Positions 11,218 to 23,400 of a stretch of 64,000 nt of DNA are shown piece by piece; positions within the stretch are counted from its first letter, which is position 1, and each line of letters begins with the position of its first letter. The notes under the pieces are model-generated. The model saw nothing but the letters and a program-made list of their open reading frames with translations. It was not told the origin of the DNA and searched no databases. The translations under genes and the position numbers were made by a program. Source of the stretch: Linepithema humile (taxonomy: Eukaryota; Arthropoda; Insecta; Hymenoptera; Formicidae); assembly GCF_040581485.1 (NCBI RefSeq), contig NC_090132.1, forward strand, positions 16,808,146 through 16,872,145, in the 5' to 3' direction.

Positions 11218-14200
11218 GTGAGTACCTATTATCGTGATCGGCGTGATTTATGAAACGCGGGCTGGCAGGTTCATTTTTAACCTGCAAATCCCCTGCTAAC
11301 CATCCCATCTTTTATATTTTATTTTGTACTTTACTTGTCGTCATTTTTTTCCCTCGTTCTTAAAGGATCTGCGTTAATAAGCGCTGTTTATGACGCTGTG
11401 AGCTTCTCTATAAAAAGCTATAAGAATCTACACTAGACAATAAATAGGGAGCGTATGTGTATTAGCATACATATATTTTGTACTTTATAATTGATCTGCA
11501 ATACGAACAATTATTTTGATGAAAGCGCAAACTTACGTACTGTTGCGAAATGTGTAAAAATATGCGTTGGAAATTATACCATCGCAAATTTATCTTCTAA
11601 TCATTGTCTAACATTACAAACTTTGGTTTACGAAATTCACTTCAGGAAAGATCGTGAAATTATCGTAGAAAAAATTGATAGATTTTGTTTCGATGTTTCT
11701 GTTGTTTAGGTATTTTTTCTATAGAGTAACGCGTTTAATTAAATTTGTCTTTATCTTTTCATTAAAACGAGTGCTAGTTTGCTGCTAATGAAAATATTTT
11801 ACAAAATATCCAGTGTTTAACATGCAGCCCTTGTGGTGCAATATTATATTGTTTGCATAAGCATGGTAATTGTTAACATCACGCGATTGTTCGCCGCGTA
11901 ATGTCGCTCCGGAAATGCAATTAATATTGCAAAAAGTTCTATAAACTCTCGATTATCAGCGGGCAGTTTTCATTCGGTAGTTTATCGATATGTTGTCCAA
12001 GACGGATCGTCACGTCCGACTCTACGGACGCGGCGTATTGCATTATAAAATAAGGATTATCGATTATTTTTAATAAATGAACGGCGTGAAACCATTACCA
12101 TAAGATCGGATAAGCTGCATGCTATATAGTATAAAGTGTGCCCAGCAGATGGCGGTCGTAGGTTCTCTGATTATTATCTTTTATAATACATTATTATATT
12201 ACTACTTAAAAAAAAGTCTACGCTATCTATCGCGGATATGGATATTTTACGTTAAAACATTTTAAGGGTTAATAAAAAAATATTTGAAAGAAAAATCGCG
12301 TGATCGCGCTAAGAGTGATACACGATAGAAACGATTCTTTTCGCTTTAACTTTATTTTTACATTCGAGAATTTATATCACAACTGTCCATCGCTTGTGAT
12401 TGTGAAAATTGTTAAGTAACATTATAAGAACTCTTTAAATCTTACTGTTGTACAAATATTGCGGCAACGTCATCTCGAATTAATGATTTATCCGCACTGG
12501 TCGGGCCCGCAATTATCCGGCCGACGCGCGCGCGTAGCTCGTTATTCAATTTTTCGCGATCCCTTTTTTTCACCATACACAAAATGAGAGGGAAAGTTAT
12601 TAAATAGCCATCACCCATATAACGGCCGACGAACCAAACTCGTTCCTCTGTACGACCCTGACCTCTCACCGACTGTAAATCGCCGGTCTGGTTGGATTTG
12701 GGGCCAGCATCGCGTCCGACACTATAAATTATCCACGCGCTCGAGTTTCAGACTCGCATTTGTTTGCTTTATCGCCGGATCCGCGTGCTTTTTTTTCATC
12801 TTCTTTTTGTCTTCCACAGCGTTTTCACTTTATATCGGTCGTAGGATTTATTTTGCCACTTCAACTTTCGCACATTGGATACGTGCATAGACTCGTCGAG
12901 TAGTTCATTTTTATGTCGTCTCATCGTTCTTGAACATTGATTATTGCAGCGCAAGGATCGATTATTCCGTCATATGTCAATTTATGGTGCCACTCGTATC
13001 TTATTTTCTCTCATTTCCATCGCTGTTGAATGTTGCTTATAAGCACTCGGCGTCAAGTTGAGATATCATCTTTCGAGTATTATGTACAACATTATGATTA
13101 TTACGACACTGACACCGCTAGTATTACAAATACTAATAAATAATATCTTTTTATACACAACTCTGTAATCCAATTATATAACTTCTGTATTTATCATCAA
13201 TTGCTGTTTCCTTTCGTAGCAAAAACAGAATCTGAAGCTTATAATCGCGCGTATCTATGCAAAAATGCGATAAATATCGGTTGGTTATCTTTCTCACATA
13301 TGTGTTCATGATTAAAAGTTAAATGTTAGGATATTTTATTACCATTCTTCTGCGTATTGCGTATCGGTCTCGACATATGTGATGCAATAAACCGCAGATG
13401 TAACAGCGCCGGCCGTTTATAACACGATATATTATGGATTTCCGAATCGTACCATGAATACGACAGATACATCAGGAACAGACGACCGAGGCGTCATTTC
13501 CGTATCCTAATTTCGGTCGATCATACAACACTTTGAATAGATGTAGCAATAGACACCGTGAGATGGACGTGTTACCAATGTGAATGGAGATACTCGGTAG
13601 ATATACAGGCGAAACAATTCGGCGTGTCGTTTAGCGCAAAATAATTATCCGATGGCCCAGTTTTGCTTTTTGACGTATGCCAGGAGCGGATTATCGTACA
13701 TTCGGGATCTCTAAATACAGAAGTTTAGGTTTTTGTTTTCACGGATAATATTACTAATCTTGAGATTGGAACTCTAACGATATTTATTAAAATTAAAAAA
13801 ATTTTTTTGAATTTTTTTCTAAATTTTTAAATTTATTTTGATAACACTAAAAATTTTGAGATTTTGAATCACCCTTGATGTCTTTAAATATTTTAATTCG
13901 TTATTGACACCGTGTATCTGTCAAAATAACAGCACAAGTCCATAATTTGTAAAGTTTACTTTCTTATTCAAAGTAAACCATATAAATTATGACCTTGCAT
14001 GTTTCTCTAAACGATTCACGCGTAAATCGCACGTGTCTCTTTTATAAGAGACTTAATATACTTAACGGAATTAAGATACAAACAACTTGCGAAAGTTTTG
14101 TTGTTTTTCTTTAGTTGCGATTCTACTTATTTAGACTAATGTAGTCGGTTGCCACACATCAATCACCTTGCGAAATGCGCAGTGGCATAGCATCTTGTCG

Positions 14201-15505
14201 CATGGCACACGACAAAAATTATAACCCAAAGGATTGAGCGGATTGTCGGCAAAAACGGAGAGCTTCGCATTCTTCACGTCGGGAGAAAAATCACAACTTT
14301 TTAAAGGATCCTAACTATATATATTACTGCGGTATATCTAGAAAGAATTTAAACTACTTTTTCCTACACGGAAACATAACATTATGACGATAAATAAGCT
14401 TTTGGCAAAAGGTTTTCTCTCTCGAGCTGGCCGAAAAAATTACCAATAGCGGCGATCAAGGTCACGGACAATATCGAGTTCGGATCGGTAACGAACACAC
14501 AGCAATTGTTCCGGTAGACCGCTCTTGTATCGGGGGAAAACAAAGGAGCAGCCGCCGCCACCCTTTATGTGAGGATGCACTCGCTTGTATGTTGTATGCA
14601 TAGCAGCAGCGGCTGGGATGCGCCACCGCATCTATGCCATCGAGTTGCCGACTGCTATCGGATACATATGTGCCGCGTGCATGTATTCTAGATACATATC
14701 GACACACATATTCGCGACGTATACATAGACGCATACAAGATGACCGCAAATTTAGATCGCATTCCCGTCGCATAGAAGTCTTCACCTTCGAAAGCGTTCG
14801 GACGACCGGTCTGGAAATATCGCTACTGTATTCTGCGACATTCTCGTCGTTCCAAACTATTTCTACGAAGCCATAATGGTGTTAAGAAATGGACGATCAA
14901 TGTATGTTAACGATGTCTACTGCGAAATATGTTTTTCTCTTTTTTTTTTTAAGCAATCAATATTTTTTGCACAATTTATGTTATTTATTTTGTTAGCGAA
15001 TAGTTAACACATTGCCGAGCGAATGGGTTAGATATTCAAAATAGCCTTCTTGCGCCACGTCGAAATAAGCGCTTAGTGTTATAAACACAATAAGCATCAC
15101 TAACGTCGCCGAAACTCTCAAACTTCTTGCATTTAGAAAAAATAGTTATTCGTAACTTACTTCATTAGGTAAAAATAAATTTGAAAGCGTTGATAAAATA
15201 TCAGAGGCGATGTAAAATGTGCATCAACTTGATCGGTTGAATGGCAGAATGTTAAAGTTGTCACAAATCTATTAATTTTTCTATTTTAGCATGAAAATAA
15301 TGTTCTTATAATACGTTTTAATCAAACTTTTATGGGTAATTAATTATTTATATTCTTACACGTGTACCAAAAGATAAGAATTGTTTTCCTCTATTTTTGA
15401 ACGTCTACGGATTTTGTCCAAATCGAAAATTTTTAGGTCAAAGCTTTTCATTATGAAGTAATCTTGCTTGTATCACGTCTAAGACACTCGCGTCCAAGTA
15501 CGCGC
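11218..15505 (+). other. Intron 1a, first part
   Basis: Intronic sequence after the exon 1a donor. It is AT-rich with a few GC-richer patches (around 12480-12760 and 14440-14880). A minus-strand frame of about 100 codons (12442 to about 12755) is open but has no clear start; see findings. A hairpin-forming element lies at 13941-13991. No RNA gene or complete ORF is supported. Confidence 0.6.
13941..13991 (+). repeat. Imperfect inverted repeat / hairpin
   Basis: The arms are 13941-13962 and 13970-13991, each 22 bases, complementary at 19 positions with one further G:U pair, around a 7-base loop. As RNA it would fold into a stable stem-loop within the exon 1a intron. The loop is short for a typical microRNA precursor and I recognise no known mature microRNA. 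A small palindromic transposon remnant is another reading. Confidence 0.6.
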
Positions 15506-15600
15506 ATGGAATTACAGTACAGATACGTGTCCAAAATCTTCGCGAGTCAGAAGATTTCTTCCGGGTTGTTCCAGCACGTGGAGCCTGAGGTACTTCGAAT
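15506..15600 (+). CDS. Possible additional alternative first coding exon
   Basis: An ATG-initiated frame of 31 codons (MELQYRYVSK... to ...EPEVLR) runs into a strong donor, CGAAT|GTAAGTGC, and ends after two bases of a codon. Splicing to exon 2 would complete AT|G (Met) and continue in frame into SRRMSQD. The block is GC-richer than its surroundings. Caution: in this window roughly a quarter of donor-like sites have some short ATG frame in the same phase, so phase agreement alone is weak. The length, donor strength and balanced amino-acid composition make this the best of the extra candidates. No TATA box is seen. Confidence 0.3.
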
Positions 15601-15780
15601 GTAAGTGCAAGATATACGCAGCCCCGCCGCGTGAGCTGGTGGAAGTTCCTTGATTAAATTATCGGGCGCGTGTTTGTTTCGTACTTCCTCCACGAACGTT
15701 TCTCCAGGTTGGAATCGTCTGGCACGAGGAATCGATTTGGTTGACCGATTTACTGAGGGACAGAGAAAGAGAGAAAGGGT

Positions 15781-15815
15781 GAGGGAGGGAGGGAGGGAGG
15801 GAGAGAGAGAGAGAA
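15781..15815 (+). repeat. GGGA/GA purine tract
   Basis: Tandem GGGA units pass into GA dinucleotides. An all-purine strand of this kind is a GAGA-factor-like and triplex-prone sequence. It lies about 180 bases downstream of the candidate exon ending at 15600. Confidence 0.9.
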
Positions 15816-18300
15816 GGATATGACGTCGTACCCTACTTAGCTATTTCTAACAAATTCTCCGGGAATCTATCTGCCTTGATGGTATTAAGAGTGCCGTACG
15901 TAAGAAATTTCGAAGATGTCACGCAAATACTTCAAAGTAGCTGCGAACTTGCACTTAATGTCGTGAGCGCTGACGCTGACGAACTTCTGAATCGACTTTA
16001 TGCCGAAACTTATATAGAAACATTGACTTAATATACCATAATTTCTGATATCTTTTTACTTTGACAATGTGAATTATAAATATTTATATTGTATTTTTTT
16101 CTCATACATTTGTTAAACTTGCTTTCTTATATTTTATTCCTTGTAAATTTCTCTTCTTCTGTTTGCAAAAGATTTGATATAAAGCATGGTTTACGTACAA
16201 CAGTTCGTAAAGTTTATCGACGTATTCGTTATTATAACGCCAGACGTTGAATTTTTCATTTCATGATTCAGCCGGCGCTGCTGCGCAAATAATTCCGTGG
16301 TATATTATCGTCCGCCGTGAATTTCTGTCGCAAATTTTTCTTAAAATGCGAAAAAGGGGGCGGGATCGACTGGAGTACTTGAATCGAGGAACAAGTTCAC
16401 CCGCCCCATTACGTAGGTATTCTCTTCAGAAGTGTCCTGCGACGAGGTCACCGGGTAAATGGGTCAAGTAGGTGTACAAGCACTCGCCGCGTGTACTTAG
16501 GTATGCAGATTGTACGAGGCAATCGCGTTTGTGAAGCATCAATGTGCACGCGCTTGTGTTACGTCCATTTACGAATTTACGCCTAGCTTTGCTTAACTTC
16601 GCTGCAGCAGTGACCTATGTTATCGTGGCCGACCTACAGACTAACAGAATGTATAACAACGTGATTCAGCGTAGAGCAACGGATGAAAGCGTGTCGAGAA
16701 CGTCGAAATGCATTCGGAGTCTAAATAGCGTAAAAAGTACTTAACGATATTTAAACTTTCAATGATTAAAGACTTCTTATTTATTCTCTATAATTTTCCG
16801 GTGTTAGTTTTTCTCGAAATTTTCTGCAGCTGTTAAAAATTACATAATTGTTATTTTTAGCTCACAAGAGAGATTATTTTTTTGACGATTTTATTATGAA
16901 ATGATTAATACACTTCTTCTCGGAAAGTGTTTACATCGTTGATAATGAAACGTACAGATATCATTCCTATCGAGAATGTAAATACGATAATAACAGAAGC
17001 AGAAAGGAGTTTAAATGGAATTAAAATGTGATTATTGTATGCATAATCAAGAAATTGCCTTTTATCTCGCGATACGAATGGCCGGCAACCAATTTCCGAG
17101 CGTGTTTACAAGCAAACAGACAGCCGGGAATACAGCTCATGTCAGTATTACGTAAAATGGTGCTCGTACAGGACAAATAACGATCGGACATGATTAGATT
17201 AATTGGACATATTAAACTAGTTTAGACTCCGCAGAGCCTCTCCGTTAGCACGCGTAATCTGCAACCGTAAAGGCGTGCACGTGCGTGCGCGTGTTGCGTT
17301 GCGCAGTCTCGCGTTACGCTGTCTCGCGAAACGATTCTAACATTGCATAAACTACTCGCTTAGAACGCGCGACGACATTGAAGGCGGGCGAGAGACGAAC
17401 GAAAGAAATAACGCCAAACAAATGTTATTTTGAAATTAGAAACTTTTCGTAGCAAAATCTCACGTTGTACAATTTGTTTTTAAGAGAATAATGCTAAGGT
17501 AATAAATATCATGTTACAAGATATTAATCATACTGTATTACGAAGTGACAAACATGTTATTTGTTAGATAAATTGACATGAGTATCAACATTCTAAACAT
17601 ATTACTTTGCAAACGTGTATTGTAGCCTCGATCATTCAATTATGAAATTATCTATAATTAAGTTCACAATTTATACAATTTATATTATTATTTAATTATT
17701 TATCGTTATATTTGCAAGTCATTTTCGCGTCGGGAACGAACGCTCGATCCTTAAGGATTCAGAGGAAGGCCGGTTTTGTCGATTTGGTCGGTCAATGGAG
17801 GACTCCACTCAAGGATCCGAGGAGTGGACGTACTTGCTCTGCTCTCGCTTGTGCTTTGTTATTATTAACTTTCGAAACATCTCGGCCTCCGCGCGACGAA
17901 ACGCCTCGGCGCGGCGTCGGCCTTCCTCTTGTCACACGACGAGAGCGACGTACGTCGTCAACGCGATACTTCATCTCCCGGCGCCTCTTGTCTCGGATAA
18001 AAAGATTATTGAGAGAGCAACGTCCGCCGAATGTCCTCGTATTTTATCAGGTGCCGAGTCATTTGGGGAGTAGAGAGTCTGGCGCGCGCGGAAAAAGAGA
18101 GCTCACGCGAGTGAAAGTGTAACTCTCGTGCGTGAAACGTGCCAAGGTCATTGGTAATTTAATCGTGGAAAACACGGTGACGAGTTATTTTATCGCAAAA
18201 TAACACAATTTGTATCAAATAACATTGTTTTATAATAATTCTCGACATGTGATCTAATATCATATTGCGATATAATATTATATTGTAAATCGCGATAAAG

Positions 18301-18304
<4 letters not shown>

Positions 18305-18362
<58 letters not shown>
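18305..18362 (+). repeat. (AG)29 microsatellite
   Basis: A perfect 58-base AG dinucleotide repeat inside the exon 1a intron. It is complementary in the transcript to the (TC)23 tract at 25605-25650. Expected to be highly length-polymorphic. Confidence 0.97.
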
Positions 18363-18363
<1 letters not shown>

Positions 18364-19514
18364 CTTATTATGATTTCAGAAAAGACAATGCATGACTTTA
18401 TCGCAACATATTACGTTACGTTAATTCGCGAGCTTTTATTTATGCTCGACGATCCGCACGTCATCGCAGACTCGCGTTGGACTACTTTCATTCTTGGGTA
18501 ACAAAGTGCCTCTCTTATTCCGTCTGCAGTACGGAAAGTTAGGCTCACGTAAGTTATATCAGTTTCAATTTCTGGTCAAGACACGGTCGCTCGCGCTCGC
18601 ATTCAGCGATGGGAGTCTCGCCACCACTTTTCTCGTCCGCCCCAATTGAGTACGTTCCGGCGTTCCTGAATTTCGTCGGAAATCGTAAAAAGCGACATTC
18701 GTGCCGAACAAAAGCGACAGATCGACCGAGCGCGTGTTCCGAAGGATAATCTCATAATTCTAGAGTCTTCGGTTATTTTATGACTGCGCTTAAAAAGCGG
18801 CACGTACGGATGTTCTCTCTGCTACTTTTACGAGAAGTCATTTTATCGGCTCATGACGCGTGCGTGCTTTATGTCAGCAAGTATATCTTTCAGGGCCTTC
18901 ACCTATCCTGTCTTATGCCGTAATAAAATAAAAATATCTTGTATACTTAGAATCATTCGAAGAAAAGTTAATAAAAACGCAGGGTTAATCGCTTTTTTTA
19001 AATAAAAATGGGAACAAGTTTGACAATATTTCAATATATTATGTAAATATTTTGCTTAAGACCGTTGTCCGATATTCTGATCTTGTGTCGCCACCGGCGG
19101 GTTTGATCACGTCCCAAATTTTCTCGATCGGATAACGCGCGAAAATTGAGGAAGCTGGAAGAGTATCTGCAACACGTGTATACACGATCGCGATCTCTCT
19201 ACAACCGACCATGAGAAATATAGGTCAGTGGCATATTATGCGGTACATACATACATTTGCATAAAATTGTTTTTCTCTGCAAAGCGTTTACATAGACTTA
19301 TTAACAAAGCTATGTAATTTGTTCGCCATAATAGCGGCATTTTCGCGCGAATATTTCCACTATGATTAAAATCTTCATTAACAACGCGCACGCGCGTAAT
19401 ATAATAATACAAATGTGTACTAATAAATATAATTTTATTATTGTTATATGTATAGCGACTCATCATAAATTCTGTAATAATAATGTTGCGTTAATACAGA
19501 TATATATATATATA

Positions 19515-20415
19515 CTAGGTGCGCAATTAAGTTTCCGGGTTTTTTTTTATCAATGCAAAATGGAAAATTTCAAGAGAAATACAAAAAACGGTTTATTCAA
19601 AGTATCGTCCCTCGCTAGCTACACATTTTTGCCATCTCTCTGGCAATACATGAATACCGCGACGATAAAACGACGCGTCTTTGCATCGAAACCATTTATC
19701 CAATCAGTTTTGCACTTCTTCGAAATTGGCCAAGTGTAGCCCAGCTAAGCCATGTGCCATCGACCGGAACAAGTGATAATTGGAAGGGGCCAGGTCTGGT
19801 GAATACAGCGGGTGCGGTAGCAGATCCCATTTCAGCGTTTTCATGGTGTCCTGGACGATGGAAGTGCGATGGCACGGAACGTTGTCGTGCTGCAATATCA
19901 CTCGTTCGTGTCTCGTGTCCCATTCTGGCCGTTTTTCGAGCAATGCATGGTTCAAATTTATCAGTTGTTGTTGTCTTGTGTTTGCGTATCATTTTCATCC
20001 AATAACGCTTGCAGATCGGCGTCCTCAAATGTTTTTGGTCTTCCGGAGCGCTCCTTGTCCTCAGTGTCGAAATCGCCATTTCTAAAGCGTTTAAACCAAT
20101 CTTCACAAGTAGTTTTCGATTGTGCATGTTCGCCGTAGGCTTTCTCAAGCAAACGGCGTGCTTCAGCTGCATTTTCTTTCAAGTTGAAGCAGAAAAGCAA
20201 AGCTTCCCGCAAATGCTGTTTATTTGGCACAAAACTCGACATCTTTATTGTTAGAAAAAATATTTTTGCGTTGCAATATGTGTTGGTATTATGACTGGTT
20301 ATTGTTGACAGATGTCCAAGTTAATAAAAAAACACAACTTTAGACATGTATATCGACTACATGTATCGTTAGCGCCATTCATGTGTGAAACCCGGAAACT
20401 TAGTTGCGCACCTAG
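19515..20415 (-). mobile_element. Internally deleted mauritiana-type mariner element
   Basis: The element is 901 bases, with terminal inverted repeats of 28 bases differing at one position; each outer end begins CTAGGTGCGCAA. It is flanked on both sides by a TA target duplication (19513-19514 and 20416-20417), and the left flank is a TA microsatellite. Complete mariners of this family are about 1.3 kb, so roughly 0.4 kb is missing from the middle. The transposase relic is on the minus strand. The subfamily call rests on the MSSFVPNK start and overall similarity to Mos1-like transposases, including those known from ants. It is a non-autonomous relic inside the host intron, antisense to the host gene. 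Confidence 0.93.
19593..20242 (-). pseudogene. Defective mariner transposase (DD34D family)
   Basis: The reading starts at ATG 20242 with MSSFVPNKQH and continues through the N-terminal helix-turn-helix region to a TQTQ motif at about residue 92. Then an internal deletion of about 125 codons, with a frame change, joins it to a QQLINLN motif. The deletion removes the second DNA-binding helix region, the linker and the first catalytic Asp. The second Asp remains in the motif QHDN. The third catalytic Asp, expected in the PSDYHLF motif 34 residues after the second, is Asn here (PSNYHLF). A further in-frame TGA follows EEVQN, about 38 codons before the normal end ...GRYFE. At least four independent lesions make the protein inactive. 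Confidence 0.93.
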
Positions 20416-23400
20416 TAAATAGTCTATTACGCGACACAGATAAACATTCTATTACGCATGAATAAATAATCCACAAAACTTTCATTACAGACAAATGTCT
20501 CCGTAAAACAATTTTTTTGAATTTACGTTTATAAATGCGAACAAGCAGTTTGCTCAACGAGACCTTCCGCATAATTTAAACTTGCGAAGGAATTTTGTTT
20601 GAAGCGTCGGCCTTGCTTCGGCGAGAGCGCATCTGTCGTTATCAACTGGTGCATTACTGCATCCGACAAATATGCAGATGTGCAACGGAGAATCCGATTC
20701 TATTACGGCTTTCGATTTGCGGGCTGTACTTGGTTAGGAGTCCCCGTCGCGCGTTTAAATCCGTTTGTCTCGCTTTATAGCGTCGGCGGGCCGCTTTCAA
20801 GGCTTTCATGAATTCTACGGTGACATTGTTCCATCGTTGATTGGAAGTCGACGAGATCCTCCGGGCGTTTAAGTCACGATCGAGTCTCATTGAGGTCGAG
20901 TACTCGACCTAACATTGAACTAGACAAAAGCGATCGATATCGTTACGTGATTTCTGAATGCGTTGGTCGCGACGACTGCTGCTTATCATCGGCCATTATT
21001 TTATGCTTCACATAATTAATAATTTTAGTTTTATTTTTTTTAAGTTAGCATCTTCTGCCGCGCTCTGTCTTTCTTTTCGCTGTCGTTAGTTCGCATTGTT
21101 ACAAATATACGATACTAAAGTGTAATCAATGTTACAGTGAGTTGCTTGCAATGAGAGTGCTTAGTGGGACGAAACAAGCAATACGAAAATCGTTTTATCA
21201 AATCGCGTCCTACTGAATCACTAGGATTATTACTGGTATGTAGGTACTATTGTTCTTACCACTGTGATTAACTGGAAACAATTTTTTTAATATCAGCAGA
21301 AATCGCGAATAGCACGATTTTCTTGCATTGAGAGAAGCGAGGGCACAAATTGCGGCACTCAGTTGACGACATCTCGCAATTCGCAATGAACTCTTATATA
21401 AGTGAGTTAAGGACGCGGCCGACACACTGATGTGACGGAAACGTTTAGATCCTATCTACTGGTCGAACGATGCAAACTCTCTTTTACGGTGGCCTAATCG
21501 CTTAACAAGGGTAATTAGTCTTGTTAAGGCGCGGCCAAGTGGTTATCGTACGTGATGTGCAATTGATTTTGTAGCGGCAAATGCTAATTCTCTTCGGTAT
21601 GGTATTTTATTAAAATAGAATAAAGTGTCAATATGCACTTCTCGACGATAATGAAAATGTGATGTTTTATGTAATCTGTTTACGTTATTGAGATTTTTTT
21701 ACTTAACGAACAAACTTTATTTCGCGTGCTGCATTTATTTTACTTTCTTCATATTGTTATCTTTTTACTTACAAGACTGACATAAATTTTATAATATTGT
21801 TGTTTAAAAATCTGCTTGTGTGGAAAGACTGAGAAAAAATGAGAAAAAATTGCGTACTAAAAGTAAAACAAATTGTAAGCTAAAGTGAACTTGATGCAAA
21901 TAATTTTTCTGAAGATGCGAATTTATTACTTCTGACTAATCTCTTGATATACCTTTTGCGTTACTTTTCTCTCGTCTCTGCCATTGTAAATTAACGATCT
22001 GACGCAATTAACGCGGCACGCACATGTCGTCCGCGAGGCGAGCGCAAATGGCATGCGGCGCGAGCTGCGACGTACGCTGCATATGATAATACACACACAT
22101 AGGACATGCAGCTGCATAATTTTCCGTTATTGTCGAACGCGCCAATTCGCGAACGACGCGAGCTCGCAAACAAATTAACTGCAACCTCACGCGCGTAATC
22201 CGCTCACGCCCGTGAACTTGCGACAAAAATATGAGATAGGATGATAAAAACGCGTGATAAAATCTAAAAATGATAAAATTCAGCACAGATAATTGCGAAT
22301 GTACATGTTGTAATGAGATCGGATTACATTATAGAATAATTTATTGCAATTTAAGAGAATGAGCTTTGGCGAAATTCTTTGGCGGATCACTTTTATTTTA
22401 TTTTATTTTTTTTATAATTATATCGTGTTGTACGAATTATATGTCCAATTAAAATATTTTGGACGCGCGCTATCTTTCATCTCTTTTAATAAGAGTTTAC
22501 GACCGCAGGACGCGTGAAATCTCTTTTATTAAAATATGCGAAAATGCTAATCAATACATTATAATTTGGCAATTTAACGCTTATCTAAATATGCCATCTA
22601 TTTACGAAATTATAGACGCGAGGCTACGCGTTTTGTTGCTATGATTTTACCTGTACGGTGTTGCCTATATGTTTTGCGTTGGGTTTAGCTGCGCGATGAA
22701 GGATCGTTGCTGTATTTATTCAGAAAATACGAATGCGAGGCGGAGACGCGGAGACCGAATCGCGCTATAAATAAAATATAAGCCGCGGCAAAAGTCCTGT
22801 CGCAGTGCTGACCCCGCCGAGAGGCCAGCGAAAAGATTTAGGGTGCGGAAAAATTAAAATTCATAAAACGTTTCAACTTATCCTGTCCGCGGAGTCGAAA
22901 TTGCTGACGCACGAGAAGGATCTTCTCTCCCGCGAAGCCCTCCCGCAAAGCTAAGCATCACAATCTTCATCTCCCCGCATCGCATTGCTGTAACTACCAT
23001 ATTTGTTTTCGGAACACTCCGTATAAATATGCGGAATTTAGCGGGGACCGGCTGGCTGTGTAACAGACGTACTTACACAGCTGCCAATCATCTGGAAATT
23101 AATTCGATCGGCGCGGCCGACAATCTCATTTCCTTCTTTCGCGGAATGTCAAATATAGAGATGATCAAACGGCAAACGCGAGACAGCGCCTGTCATAATG
23201 CAATTCTAACAATAACGCAGCTGCATGCAGACGCGTGTTGCGCACAGATGCGACGTTCGATTTTACCGCTGCCATTGAATGTGCGCGACATATCCTTGAA
23301 ACCGACGTGCTCCAATTTCTTGCCGAAAAAGTGTGCCGGTGCGGTCCGCCGAAAATAGTTCTCGCGAGGGATACTCGTTATCGGGATGATATTTGGGAGC

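Larger units (their letters stand above)
15601..19514 (+). other. Intron 1a, between candidate exon and mariner
   Basis: Non-coding. It contains a GGGA/GA tract (15781-15815), GC-rich islands at about 16230-16560, 17230-17410 and 17710-18130, and the (GA)29 microsatellite at 18305. The open frame across 17712-18122 begins at a TTG and is dominated by Arg, Ser and Leu, as expected from CpG-rich chance sequence. A TA microsatellite at about 19501-19514 is the mariner target. Confidence 0.6.

Noticed and set aside
17712..18122. 136-codon plus-strand frame
   Set aside because: TTG start, composition dominated by Arg/Ser/Leu, overlapping open frames on both strands in a CpG-rich island.
21129..21136. 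ATGTTACA|GTGAGT as a mini first exon, with similar ones at 45792 and 55781
   Set aside because: Only two or three codons each. The same base-rate argument applies, and no start-site signals are seen.
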